Shown piece after piece: positions 1-7,727 of a DNA stretch of 30,839 bases. The translations under genes and the position numbers were made by a program. Each line of letters starts with the position of its first letter. Position 1 is the stretch's first letter. The notes beneath the pieces were generated by a model. The model searched no databases, had not been told where the DNA came from, and saw nothing but the letters and a program-made list of their open reading frames with translations. The stretch is from Denitrificimonas halotolerans (GTDB taxonomy: Bacteria; Pseudomonadota; Gammaproteobacteria; Pseudomonadales; Pseudomonadaceae): NCBI RefSeq assembly GCF_034259425.1, contig NZ_JAXIVU010000025.1, forward strand, positions 1 through 30,839. Direction: 5' to 3'.

Positions 1-111
1 TACATCGAGGTGTTTTATAATCGCCGTCGCAGACATAGTCATTTAGGCCAGTTATCACCGGCGGATTATGAAGAAAGAGAACGTCTCAACGAGGCAGCTG
101 AGTGTCTATGA
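1..111 (+). CDS. IS3-family transposase OrfB, C-terminal end only (partial)
   Basis: The frame is open from base 1 and stops with TGA at 109-111, giving the last 36 residues of a protein that begins outside the window. The residues YIEVFYNRRRRHSHLG followed by LSPADYE are the characteristic C-terminal end of IS3-family OrfB (DDE integrase, rve fold) transposases; the catalytic DDE residues lie off the window. The stop codon overlaps the ATG at 108 of the following frame (ATGA), so the transposase is joined directly to a truncated host gene. The residues and position are seen in the sequence, the family is known, and the exact IS name cannot be given from this fragment. Confidence 0.88.
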   Translation, partial: YIEVFYNRRRRHSHLGQLSPADYEERERLNEAAECL

Positions 112-145
112 AACTGTGGGAAGTCCAGGAAGGTGGAGGGCCTGA
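1..145 (+). mobile_element. Right end of an IS3-family insertion sequence (partial)
   Basis: This is the end of an IS element whose transposase stops at 111. Bases 120-145 contain AGTCCAGGAAGGTGGAGGGC; the TCCAGGAA core resembles the right terminal inverted repeat of IS3/IS51-group elements. I place the element's outer edge near 145, at CTGA, but the left end is not in the window, so the inverted repeat cannot be matched and no target duplication can be checked. Confidence 0.6.
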
Positions 146-1307
146 AGCATTAAGCCAACGTGAACCTATGGTAAGTCGACCTTACTTATCTTTAGCAAAT
201 AACTTTCTGGTACTGATTTCTTACCCAATTTTTAATCGCTCTGAAGAGTATTTAGGCTATGTTGGGGGCACCATTTATTTGAAAAAGCCCAGTATTTTCA
301 ATGATCTTTTAGGGCGACACTTTCATCGCGATGGCTCGTATATTTATGTGGTTGATAGTAATAAACAGATTATCTATCACCCAGAGTCGGAACGTGTGGG
401 TGAGTATATTTTAAATAATGCAGTCATCAATAGCGTTGTTGAACGCCATAGTGGTTTTATTGAGGTCATCAATAGTAAGGGGATTGACATGTTGGCTGGG
501 TTTTCACCAATCCAGAGAGCTCACTGGGGGGTGGTGGCCCAACGACCGGTTGATGCCACTTTGGCGCCGTTGGATAGCCTAATCAAAGCCGTAGCTTTCC
601 GCACGTTACCATTGGCATTATTGACCTTTATTTTGATTTGGTTGTTGGCTAGTTATATATCACGACCACTTCAGCAGTTGGCTGCTACAGCAGTTGAAAT
701 GGATGATCCTAATGCTTATCAAAAACTTGGGCAAATTAAGTCGTGGTATTTAGAAGTACGTGAGCTGAAATTAGGAATTCTGAAGGGTTTAGGCGTCGTC
801 AATACAAAAATCAGTCAATTAAAGGAAGATGCAGCAACAGATGCACTCACAGGCGCTGTGAATCGTCGCAGCGTACAAGTATTGCTAGAAACGATGGAGC
901 AGGAACGCATACCTTTTTCTGTTTTGGCAATTGATATTGATCACTTTAAAAGGGTGAATGATACCTATGGTCATCCGGCCGGTGATAAAGCTTTAGTTGC
1001 ATTGGTACGGGTGATCAGCCAGATTTCTAGGGCGCAAGATGTGATTGCGCGAGTAGGTGGTGAGGAATTCTTGTTGATTTTGCCGAATACGCCTATTGAT
1101 TTAGCTGAAGTCATTGCCGAGCGGGTTCGTTCCCGTATTGCTGCTTTACAGATTGAACTCGTGGGTTCTATTCAAGTTTCTATTGGTATTGCAAGTTCAG
1201 GTAGGAAATATGCCGCAGAACAAGTATTGCAACAAGCGGATATTGCGTTGTATCAGGCCAAACAGCAGGGACGTAACCGCTGTGAGGTGTACGTCCCCTC
1301 CAAGTAG
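108..1307 (+). CDS. Diguanylate cyclase with dCache sensor, 5'-truncated by the IS
   Basis: The enzyme would make c-di-GMP from two GTP at the inner membrane. From the ATG at 108 the protein has 399 residues. Residues ~20-160 look like the distal half of a periplasmic double-Cache sensor (SYIYVVDSNKQIIYHP). A transmembrane helix follows at ~167-185, then a HAMP-like stretch (SRPLQQLAATAVEMDD), then a complete GGDEF domain. The active site is GGEEF at 317-321, with the inhibitory I-site RAQD at 308-311, five residues upstream. Missing are the first transmembrane helix and the start of the Cache domain; the first ~12 residues are encoded by the IS end. Without an N-terminal membrane anchor the Cache part cannot be exported normally, so this is probably a disrupted gene, although the catalytic domain is intact. 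The ATG overlaps the transposase TGA. Confidence 0.8.
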   Translation: MKLWEVQEGGGPEALSQREPMVSRPYLSLANNFLVLISYPIFNRSEEYLGYVGGTIYLKKPSIFNDLLGRHFHRDGSYIYVVDSNKQIIYHPESERVGEYILNNAVINSVVERHSGFIEVINSKGIDMLAGFSPIQRAHWGVVAQRPVDATLAPLDSLIKAVAFRTLPLALLTFILIWLLASYISRPLQQLAATAVEMDDPNAYQKLGQIKSWYLEVRELKLGILKGLGVVNTKISQLKEDAATDALTGAVNRRSVQVLLETMEQERIPFSVLAIDIDHFKRVNDTYGHPAGDKALVALVRVISQISRAQDVIARVGGEEFLLILPNTPIDLAEVIAERVRSRIAALQIELVGSIQVSIGIASSGRKYAAEQVLQQADIALYQAKQQGRNRCEVYVPSK

Positions 1308-1311
1308 CCCT

Positions 1312-2199
1312 TTAAAAGCTTGAGCTATTAAGCGGCAGTGATTGGAGCCAGTGCTGTGCTTCGGTTTTTATATTTTCGGGTAAAAACGAGAAGAATAAAT
1401 CCAATAGCCGCTGTGTAGCAGCAGTACTTTTTAAGCCATCTTTGGAATTTTGGTGGCCGAGCGTCCAGGTGCGTTTGCCCGTTACAAACTCATTACTGTG
1501 CCCCATTATTTTGGAGATTCGGCGATCACGTTCTAGCTCCCAAGTAGTTACAGGATATTTTTGGTGCCAAGACATCAAGAGTTTTTGTTGTTGAAGGCTC
1601 ATTTTTAGATCATAGCGATCGGCCATATAGAAATTAATCCGTGCTGCCATCCCTTTTGCCTCTGCGCGAGGTTCAAAAATGCGTTTACTAAAATCTACTT
1701 TGCTGCTGCATTGTCCATATAGCTTGCGAGCATGGGGCAGCTCACCAAAACGGTAGTTGGAGCGATCAGCATTGAGTTCCCCAATGGCTAGCGTTAAGTT
1801 GTGTAGGTTGGCTTCCATCGCACTGAACACGGGATCATTAGATGAACAGTTACTGCGGCCTCCTTTTTTCCAACATTGACGTTGTTGCCCAAACCAACTG
1901 GCGGGCACGACGTGTTCATATTCTGTCCGCTCACCACGGGTTGCCATGGCTCGAACCTTATAGCCACAGCTTTTAGGTTCAACTCGTCCACCTGATTTAC
2001 CGACCCAACGCCAATCACAGCCACAATAAAATGTACCCATTGCTCCATTGTGATTTTGATCAAAGTAAACCTTGTTTTTTAGAACAACTTTGGCTTGTGA
2101 GAAGTTGTCCGGCGACGTATCAATAGCTGTATAAGTAAAGAAGACCGTTGCGACAACTGCTATCAGTTTTAATAGCTTACGAGGGAGGCGAAAAGACAC
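1312..2199 (-). CDS. endA: Periplasmic/secreted endonuclease I (EndA-like)
   Basis: This is a non-specific DNA/RNA endonuclease of the endonuclease I family, acting in the periplasm or outside the cell. The 295-residue product has an N-terminal hydrophobic segment (KLLKLIAVVATVFFTYTAI) that serves as signal peptide or anchor. The family core follows: EYEHVVPASWFG around residues 90-105 (the beta-beta-alpha-metal His motif) and NLHNLTLAIGELNADRSNYRFGEL, then the conserved tail ERDRRISKIMGHSNEFVTG. Two CxC-type cysteine pairs (YCGC near residue 60) suggest a disulfide-bonded exported protein. The start is GTG at 2199, chosen because AAGGAG lies 7 bases upstream. It converges on the diguanylate cyclase, with only 4 bases between the stops. 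There is no functional link to the PQQ genes. Confidence 0.88.
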   Translation of the reverse strand: MSFRLPRKLLKLIAVVATVFFTYTAIDTSPDNFSQAKVVLKNKVYFDQNHNGAMGTFYCGCDWRWVGKSGGRVEPKSCGYKVRAMATRGERTEYEHVVPASWFGQQRQCWKKGGRSNCSSNDPVFSAMEANLHNLTLAIGELNADRSNYRFGELPHARKLYGQCSSKVDFSKRIFEPRAEAKGMAARINFYMADRYDLKMSLQQQKLLMSWHQKYPVTTWELERDRRISKIMGHSNEFVTGKRTWTLGHQNSKDGLKSTAATQRLLDLFFSFLPENIKTEAQHWLQSLPLNSSSF

Positions 2200-2525
2200 A
2201 GCAAACTCCTTAATTGAGGGCGTTACAACGAAAGCTTACGAAAAGTGCAGCATTATACCGATCCTAAGCCTGTATTGTAGAAATCAAAGTGGGAGTATGA
2301 ATAGTGAGAGATACAGTGGTGCGAGCAGGTATAAGGTGTTGGTACTATGAGCATTGAGGGGTAGAGGCAATATTAATTAAGGAAGGGTGGCGGATGTTGC
2401 TTGTTTAGCATTTTGTCACAACCTTTGATCACTAGACGGCAGTGGTACTCATTCTCTGTGATGCTGTGTGTCACAGTTGGGATTAACACAGCATCACTTT
2501 TGTTTGTACAAGGAGTCGGACTGGA
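2200..2525. other. Intergenic region between endA and the lmo0937-type gene
   Basis: No coding frame is convincing here. The region must hold the leftward endA promoter. Its only clear structure is the 12-bp hairpin at 2458-2497. Confidence 0.5.
2458..2507 (+). terminator. Perfect 12-bp hairpin with a short T-rich tail
   Basis: GTGATGCTGTGT (2458-2469) pairs perfectly with ACACAGCATCAC (2486-2497) across a 16-base loop, followed on the plus strand by TTTTGTTTGT. The T-rich side would suit rightward transcription, yet the neighbouring genes on both sides run leftward. It could instead protect or end the transcript of the small gene at 2526-2675. The structure is certain; its role is inferred. 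Confidence 0.5.
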
Positions 2526-2675
2526 TTAGAGCGGTTTACGACCTCTAATGATGCGTAGTAGTACGATAACGACAGCAACAATCAGAAGAATATGGATAAA
2601 ACCTCCAATCGTGTATGAAGAAACTAATCCTAAAACCCAAAGGACTAAAAGTATCAGTGCGAGCGTGTATAACAT
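2526..2675 (-). CDS. Small lmo0937-family membrane protein (DUF5670-like)
   Basis: This is a 49-residue, almost entirely hydrophobic protein starting MLYTLALILLVLWVLGLV, then SSYTIGGFIHILLIVAVVIVLLRIIRGRKPL. Two transmembrane helices are separated by a short SSYTIGG turn, with a basic C-terminus. This matches the lmo0937 family of small stress-associated membrane peptides, whose function is unknown. A longer in-frame start at 2735 exists, but I prefer ATG 2675 because GAAAGGA lies about 8 bases upstream and family members start at MLYT. In other bacteria these genes often sit beside csbD-type genes, and a csbD remnant lies just upstream here at 2879-3040. Confidence 0.82.
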   Translation of the reverse strand: MLYTLALILLVLWVLGLVSSYTIGGFIHILLIVAVVIVLLRIIRGRKPL

Positions 2676-2878
2676 GGTGTGTATCCTTTCGTTAACCTGG
2701 ATTGAGCGGGCGGCTTTTACTGACGCACGGACCAAATCAAGTTGTTATAAAGTGTTTGTGTGCACTTTTGGAGTGAGGCTGAGTCTTAGAAGCTTTTGTT
2801 AGCGCTGCTTGATCCTCAGTAGCAATTTAGCGATATTGTTGCGACTGAACTCTCCGAAATGTGTTATTTGATTGAGCT

Positions 2879-3040
2879 TTAGAGATTGCACTTAAATTCC
2901 ACAATTTCCTTTCCAGTTTTTTCTTTAGTTAAACCATAACGTTCTTGCAACTTGCCTTCTAAAAACTCGCTATGAGCTTCGGCGATGTTAAGGTCATCGC
3001 TGGGTAATTTGCCCTAGCGCATTTTTAGCGTGTCTGATCG
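2879..3040 (-). pseudogene. CsbD-like stress protein remnant with an internal amber stop
   Basis: On the minus strand, 44 codons read GKLPSDDLNIAEAHSEFLEG followed by KLQERYGLTKEKTGKEIVEF and KCNL, then TAA at 2881-2879. This matches the second half of CsbD-family proteins, which have a W-G-K-L-T-D-D-D-L core and a later G-K-L-Q-E-R-Y-G motif. Immediately upstream, TAG at 3016-3014 stands exactly where the family's conserved Trp codon (TGG) is expected, preceded by RSDTLKMR. Beyond that the frame is closed again and no start with a ribosome binding site is visible. I read it as a decayed csbD gene; the loss of the N-terminal half and the TGG-to-TAG change are inferences from family knowledge. 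Confidence 0.7.
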
Positions 3041-3043
3041 CTA

Positions 3044-3555
3044 ATCCAGGGGAGCTTGAGCGTTGTTGCAGCTATTGGGTGCATGGGGTGTACTCCGTAT
3101 GGATGGAAAGTCCAGTTAAGCTTTCTAGGCATGTACATTATGTAGAGTACGCGATAGTTGGTGAGTTAGCCCATAAATAATTATTTGATTTGCTTGGCGT
3201 ACAACTTTACAGATTGATTGTAAGGGCAGTTTTTTGTACCAGTACTTCCTGAGTCTATAGTTAAGGGGGAGGATGCCTACTTTAATTTAGTAGACAGTCG
3301 CAGTGACATGGCAGGCTAGATTGTAATAGCGTGGGCATTTTAAACTGATGTTTTGACTTAGGCTGCAAAATTAAAGGTTATTTTTGTATTGCGGCTTAAG
3401 TATCGTTTGGTATGTTAGTAATACCTGAATGGTTTGCTTATTGGCTTTCAACTCAAAATTCGATGAGCATTAGGCGGGTGGTTCTGGTTCTAAAGTACTG
3501 TTGCTTTGTGTATGTTTACTGTTGGATTGTAGGCCTCTTAGCTCAGAGGTTTTTT
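3044..3555. other. Long leader/promoter region upstream of pqqF
   Basis: About 510 bases hold no convincing gene. An open frame from 3412 is continuous with pqqF, but its 48 extra residues are not PqqF-like and it overlaps the conserved motif at 3490-3502. I treat this as untranslated promoter DNA. Confidence 0.5.
3490..3502 (+). promoter_or_regulatory. Shared motif copy upstream of pqqF
   Basis: CTAAAGTACTGTT lies 53 bases before the chosen pqqF start. It is identical to the copy at 12886-12898 and differs by one base from the copy upstream of pqqA. I infer an activator site; no footprint is known to me. Confidence 0.5.
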
Positions 3556-6021
3556 ATGCTGTACACAGAATTAGAGTCGCTACCACTATGGCAGATCAAC
3601 TTAACTGAAGGTTGCCATCTGACCGTGATTCAGAGCACGTCAAATCAACAAGCAGCTCTGGCCTTAAGTTTTGCTGCAGGGAGCCATCATGAGCCTCCTG
3701 AGTATCTCGGTATGGCACACTTTTTAGAGCATTTAGTGTTTCGAGGTAGTCAAAATTATTCATCCAGTAACGGGTTGATGGCGTTTATTCAGCAGCATGC
3801 GGGTCAAGTGAATGCACAGACTCAAGGTCAGCAAACCAACTTTCATTTTCAAGTGGATGTTACTGTTCTGCTTGAGGCGCTTAAGCGTCTAGTTGATATG
3901 TTAGTGGCGCCGTTACTGGCACCCGCAGCGTTGAGCTCTGAGCGTGAAGTGCTTGAAGAAGAGTTTGCTTTATATTGTCGTGCCCCACAGGTTTTGATGG
4001 ATGCCGCCTTGGCACCCTGCTTGGCTACTGAACATCCTTTGCAATATTTCTACGCAGGTAATCGCGATAGTTTAGCCATCGAGGACCCTAAGTTTATTGG
4101 GGCTTTAAAGGATTTTCACCGGCGAGCTTATTTGCGCAGTGAGTTGAATATTGTTTTAGTGCTGCCGCAACCTTGGCCGCACTGGCGGGCAGATGTGTTG
4201 CAGGTATTACAACCTTTGGTTGCTCCAGTGCGAAACCTACCTATTAAACGGCTGCCGGAATTGCAGCTTAAAAGCGCTGCCGCAATCAAACTGTGTTTGC
4301 CTAGCCCACAAACATATTGGGTTGTGCATCTGCCAATTAATCAAGCAGGGCAAGGTTTAACTGAGTTGGTTGAAAAGACGCAGCATGCGCTGCTGCTCAG
4401 TGCAGAACAGGGCTTTTTACAGGTCGCACGGCAACGCGGATGGTGTGCAGATATCAACTTTCGCGCTTCTTTTAGCGCCCAAGATCAAGGAGTGTTCAGT
4501 ATTTACTTTAGTGCAGCTACGACTGAGCAGGCAAACTTGCTTGCTGCTTTTCATCAGTGGTTGCGTCAGTGGCGTCAAGTGTTGGGCACTCCACGACAAG
4601 AGGCCTATGAGCGGCAGGCGCAAGCTGACCGTTGGTTGCTGTCTCAACCTTTACAGCAGGCACAGCAAATATTAGCTAGAGGGTGGCCCATGACACTGGG
4701 TGTTTCAGCATCTTGTTTGGCTGCGTTGGATGCTGTTTTACGAGCGTTTAATGTTGGTGCTATGGCTCAGATTCAAGCTAGCCCTGACCCCATTGGTGGG
4801 TATTATAACCATGGTATTCCGTTGCAAGTGCAAGCAGTGACAGCGGTTACTGCTAGTTCGGTATCTGTGCCAACTTTTACTTCGGTACAGCTTGATATAG
4901 GCGAACATTCCGCTCAGTTCAATGGTTGTGCAACAGGTAATGGTTCAGTCGTACAAAGTGCTTTGCGTCACTATCAGCCGCAGCGCTTTCCGCAAGGGGT
5001 TGCGGTGTGTTATTGGGGGTGGGCGGTGGAGGGAGCTTCGTTGATTGCGCAGTCATTACCTCGACATTTGGCCACATTGACAGACGTATTATGCTACCAC
5101 GCAGTACGCTGGCAGGTGGAAGTTGTATCAGACGTAGTCTTTATAGTTGTCAGTGGGCCTGAACATTATTTACCTAACGCAATGCAGCAGATATTAAATC
5201 AATTAGAGCAGCCTTTTACTGCTGAACCTGCCCAACCGCAAGCACCTTTTGCTTTGCGCCGTTTGTTGCAACGTTTACCAATAGCTCTAGTTGATGCTAT
5301 GCAAAGAGCGCCAAGGGTAGTCAGCTTGTCGAGCCAGCCACAGTATGCTTTGCTTATAGGGCATGAGACGGTTGGGCTGCGAATGCAGCGGCTAGACAGT
5401 AGATATTTACAGCGCTTACACACTTTGGAGTTTGAGTTATCGCAGATGCCGGCTGCAGTGGGGTGGCAGCAGGTGGAAGAGGGGCATACGGATGAGACCT
5501 TACTTGTGTTGTATATGCCTTTACCTGTTCTGGGGCAGGCGCATAAGGATCAGTTGCGTTTGTTCAATTGTGTGTTTGCCCAGCACTTGCAACGAAGACT
5601 GCAGCATGTTTTACGCGATGAGAAGGCTCTGTGTTATGCCGTTTTTGCTCAAGCCTATGAGCAGGGGGGGCATGAAGGTATCAGTTGTGCTTTGCAGTCG
5701 AGTAAGGTGGGTGCACAATATTTATTGGCTGAGATTCAGCGGTGTTTAGCGGCTTTACAGGTCCAATTGCTATCTGAGGTATCCGATTTAAAGCTTGATT
5801 TCGCTGTACATGCACAGCGGCGAGTTCAGGCGCAGTGGGGGTATGAGGCGCTCAGCAAATCAGTGTTTCATCAGTGGTGTGAGCAGCGTTTAGAGTTTGG
5901 TTTGCATACAGGGAGTCACGCACCGCAAGTATTTTCACAAGCGCTGTTTGCAGATTATTGTCAAGAGATACAAAAGGATCAGTATTGGTTGATATTAAGT
6001 AACCAACCATCAGGTGATTAA
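3556..6021 (+). CDS. pqqF: PqqF, M16 zinc metallopeptidase of PQQ biosynthesis
   Basis: This protein is proposed to cut the PqqA peptide and release the crosslinked Glu-Tyr during PQQ synthesis. The 821-residue product belongs to the M16 (insulinase/pitrilysin) family. The inverted zinc motif HFLEH is at residues 55-59 (H55, E58, H59), and the third metal ligand lies in SEREVLEEEF, probably E136. The length fits a PqqF-type clamshell peptidase, and the C-terminal half (residues ~430-821) is the degenerate second M16 half. I chose ATG 3556 (MLYTELE) with AGAGG upstream rather than the 3412 start, because the zinc motif then sits about 55 residues in, as is usual. Unlike in several pseudomonads where pqqF is next to pqqA, here it is about 16 kb away from pqqABCDE. 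Confidence 0.9.
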   Translation: MLYTELESLPLWQINLTEGCHLTVIQSTSNQQAALALSFAAGSHHEPPEYLGMAHFLEHLVFRGSQNYSSSNGLMAFIQQHAGQVNAQTQGQQTNFHFQVDVTVLLEALKRLVDMLVAPLLAPAALSSEREVLEEEFALYCRAPQVLMDAALAPCLATEHPLQYFYAGNRDSLAIEDPKFIGALKDFHRRAYLRSELNIVLVLPQPWPHWRADVLQVLQPLVAPVRNLPIKRLPELQLKSAAAIKLCLPSPQTYWVVHLPINQAGQGLTELVEKTQHALLLSAEQGFLQVARQRGWCADINFRASFSAQDQGVFSIYFSAATTEQANLLAAFHQWLRQWRQVLGTPRQEAYERQAQADRWLLSQPLQQAQQILARGWPMTLGVSASCLAALDAVLRAFNVGAMAQIQASPDPIGGYYNHGIPLQVQAVTAVTASSVSVPTFTSVQLDIGEHSAQFNGCATGNGSVVQSALRHYQPQRFPQGVAVCYWGWAVEGASLIAQSLPRHLATLTDVLCYHAVRWQVEVVSDVVFIVVSGPEHYLPNAMQQILNQLEQPFTAEPAQPQAPFALRRLLQRLPIALVDAMQRAPRVVSLSSQPQYALLIGHETVGLRMQRLDSRYLQRLHTLEFELSQMPAAVGWQQVEEGHTDETLLVLYMPLPVLGQAHKDQLRLFNCVFAQHLQRRLQHVLRDEKALCYAVFAQAYEQGGHEGISCALQSSKVGAQYLLAEIQRCLAALQVQLLSEVSDLKLDFAVHAQRRVQAQWGYEALSKSVFHQWCEQRLEFGLHTGSHAPQVFSQALFADYCQEIQKDQYWLILSNQPSGD

Positions 6022-6069
6022 GTATTTCATGAATTTTTCATTCAAACAGTAAGTACAGCTCCGCATCAG

Positions 6070-6111
6070 GCGCATCGGACAGTTATGGCAGCTGTTTTAT
6101 GCGCTTTTTTT
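6070..6111 (+). terminator. Rho-independent terminator of pqqF
   Basis: GCGCAT (6070-6075) pairs with ATGCGC (6099-6104), with an inner ACAG/CTGT pairing, followed by seven T residues at 6105-6111. It lies 49 bases after the pqqF stop. Confidence 0.82.
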
Positions 6112-6124
6112 ATTCATTTTATGT

Positions 6125-6145
6125 GGGATAAGTCTGGTTTATCCC
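6125..6145. promoter_or_regulatory. Inverted repeat upstream of the porin gene
   Basis: GGGATAA (6125-6131) and TTATCCC (6139-6145) form a perfect 7-bp inverted repeat with a 7-base spacer. It could be an operator or a small hairpin. It lies in the 386-base gap between pqqF and the porin, which otherwise holds only the pqqF terminator and a weak copy of the shared motif. Confidence 0.35.
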
Positions 6146-6161
6146 TGCAAATGGCGTACAC

Positions 6162-6174
6162 CTAAAGCACTGGA
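6162..6174 (+). promoter_or_regulatory. Weak shared-motif copy upstream of the porin
   Basis: CTAAAGCACTGGA matches the CTAAAGYASTGTT pattern at the first 11 positions. It lies about 233 bases before the porin start, farther than in the other copies, so a role is uncertain. Confidence 0.3.
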
Positions 6175-6407
6175 TTGCATCGTGGCTCGATGGATAGGGA
6201 AGTTCAGGCTGTTTTTTTGTTTTTAGCAGTGATTGTTTTTCATGCTAAAGGAGAACGACTTCAGCACCCTATATTGGTTGTCAAAGGGCTTGGTCGTTAA
6301 GTTGCAGGTATTTCTGACTAAAGCTGCGTATAAGTTGAGCGTAGAGCTTCTAATAATCAGTTTGAAGCGACTGATAGGTCAGTTGCTCCATTTCTGTGGA
6401 GAAGACT

Positions 6408-7586
6408 ATGTATAAGAATAAAATTGCCAAACACCTGTTGGTACCATTTACCTTGATTGGGGCCATTGCTGCTAACAGTCCTGCTTTTGCTGAAATTGTT
6501 TTATATGACAAAGAGAGTACAACTTTTGCTACCGATGGTTATGTCAATGCTTTTTACGTGAATAGTGACGTTGATCGTGCAGGAGATCAGTTTGATCGTC
6601 GTCAATCGCGGGTGAAAATGGGTTTTTTACCTAACTATATTGGGTTCAATATGGGGAAGAAAATTGATGGTATGCAGTTGGGAGCTCGTGCTTCTTTTTG
6701 GGTGACCATTAATGACAGTGATGATAATGGTACAGGTACGGATATCGATGTACGTCAGTTTTACGGTACGGCAGCTGGTGAGTGGGGAGAGGTCTTAATT
6801 GGTAAAGATTTTGGCCTTTTTGCACGGTCAAATATTTTACTGGATGAGTTGCTAGCAGGTTATGGACAGGTGAGCGATACCTTGGGTCTAGTGGACGGTG
6901 GCGGTGTTTCGTTTGGCAACATCGGTAGCGGCTATCCATATCCTTTTCCTACTGCGCAGATCACCTATCGCTCGCCCGTGATGAAGGGTATGCGTATTGC
7001 TGTCGGTATTATGGATCCTGTCGATACCAACGATAATAGCCCTTTAGGTAAGGCATACCAAGAAAACCCACGCATTGAGTCAGAAGTGACCTATCAGTTT
7101 GACTTGGCCGGTGCACAGGTTTATTCATGGTTAAATGGTGGATATCAGACTTCAGAAAACACAGATCGCACAGTACAAGACATCACCTCGAAAGGTTTGG
7201 GATATGGCGTGCGTGCAACTTTGGGTGATTTTACTTTAAGCGGTTCTGGTTTTACCGCGAAGGGAATTAATCCGTTTTTTACGAATAATGTTGGCCATGC
7301 CACTTTGCGTGATATTGATAGCAAAGGTTATTTAGGACAAGGCTCTTACCGTTTTGGTAAAAACCGTGTGGCTTTAAGCTTTGGTAAAACGAAAGATGAT
7401 GGAAATGGTGTTATAGCTACTGGAGCTGATTATGAAACGCGCGGTATTGCTTTCTTTCATAATGTGAATGATCACTTAAAGCTGGTGGCTGAATACAATC
7501 AATTTGAAATTAGTGGTCATAAAGGAAACAGTTTGAATGATGAGGATACTGACACCTTTGCAGTGGGTGCCGTTTTAACTTGGTAA
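6408..7586 (+). CDS. Outer-membrane porin (Gram-negative porin family)
   Basis: This is a trimeric-type beta-barrel porin predicted to let small solutes cross the outer membrane. The 392-residue protein has a clear signal peptide (MYKNKIAKHLLVPFTLIGAI, then AANSPAFA, cut before EIVLY). The mature part alternates hydrophobic and polar residues, with the porin signatures ATDGYVNAFYV near the start, REFYG-like RQFYGTAAGEWGEVLIGKDFG in the first third, and a C-terminal aromatic strand ending FAVGAVLTW. A terminal aromatic residue is typical of BAM-assembled barrels. I chose ATG 6408 over the in-frame GTG at 6396, because TGGAGA falls just upstream of 6408. It lies between pqqF and nosP with its own terminator, so it is probably monocistronic. 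Its substrate is unknown; the location suggests alcohols or related carbon sources. Confidence 0.85.
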   Translation: MYKNKIAKHLLVPFTLIGAIAANSPAFAEIVLYDKESTTFATDGYVNAFYVNSDVDRAGDQFDRRQSRVKMGFLPNYIGFNMGKKIDGMQLGARASFWVTINDSDDNGTGTDIDVRQFYGTAAGEWGEVLIGKDFGLFARSNILLDELLAGYGQVSDTLGLVDGGGVSFGNIGSGYPYPFPTAQITYRSPVMKGMRIAVGIMDPVDTNDNSPLGKAYQENPRIESEVTYQFDLAGAQVYSWLNGGYQTSENTDRTVQDITSKGLGYGVRATLGDFTLSGSGFTAKGINPFFTNNVGHATLRDIDSKGYLGQGSYRFGKNRVALSFGKTKDDGNGVIATGADYETRGIAFFHNVNDHLKLVAEYNQFEISGHKGNSLNDEDTDTFAVGAVLTW

Positions 7587-7600
7587 AAGATGCGTTGCGT

Positions 7601-7634
7601 AAAAGCCAGAAGTTTACAGTGTTTCTGGCTTTTT
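7601..7634 (+). terminator. Rho-independent terminator of the porin gene
   Basis: AAAAGCCAGAA (7601-7611) pairs with TTCTGGCTTTT starting at 7623. The 3' arm runs into a T tract. It lies 15 bases after the porin stop. Confidence 0.85.
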
Positions 7635-7727
7635 AATTGCTACTTTAGTAGGGCTGAATTACCACTGAAAGTGCATAGGTTTCTTGCCTGATGTTTTTAC
7701 AATAGAGGTAGAACAGGTAGGTGAATT

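Noticed and set aside
3276..3296. CTACTTTAATTTAGTAG inverted repeat upstream of pqqF
   Set aside because: Short and AT-rich, in a region of low complexity; not distinguishable from chance.
3412..3555. 48-residue N-terminal extension of pqqF
   Set aside because: It is Cys/Trp-rich and unlike PqqF, contains the shared regulatory motif, and the start at 3556 has a ribosome binding site and the family-like N-terminus.
6233..6415. 60-codon frame upstream of the porin
   Set aside because: No family match and no convincing ribosome binding site; it overlaps the porin start and leader.
7636..7650. ACTAAAGTAG on the minus strand as another shared-motif copy before nosP
   Set aside because: Only CTAAAGTA matches and the second half of the motif is absent; it lies directly after the porin terminator, so it was not counted.
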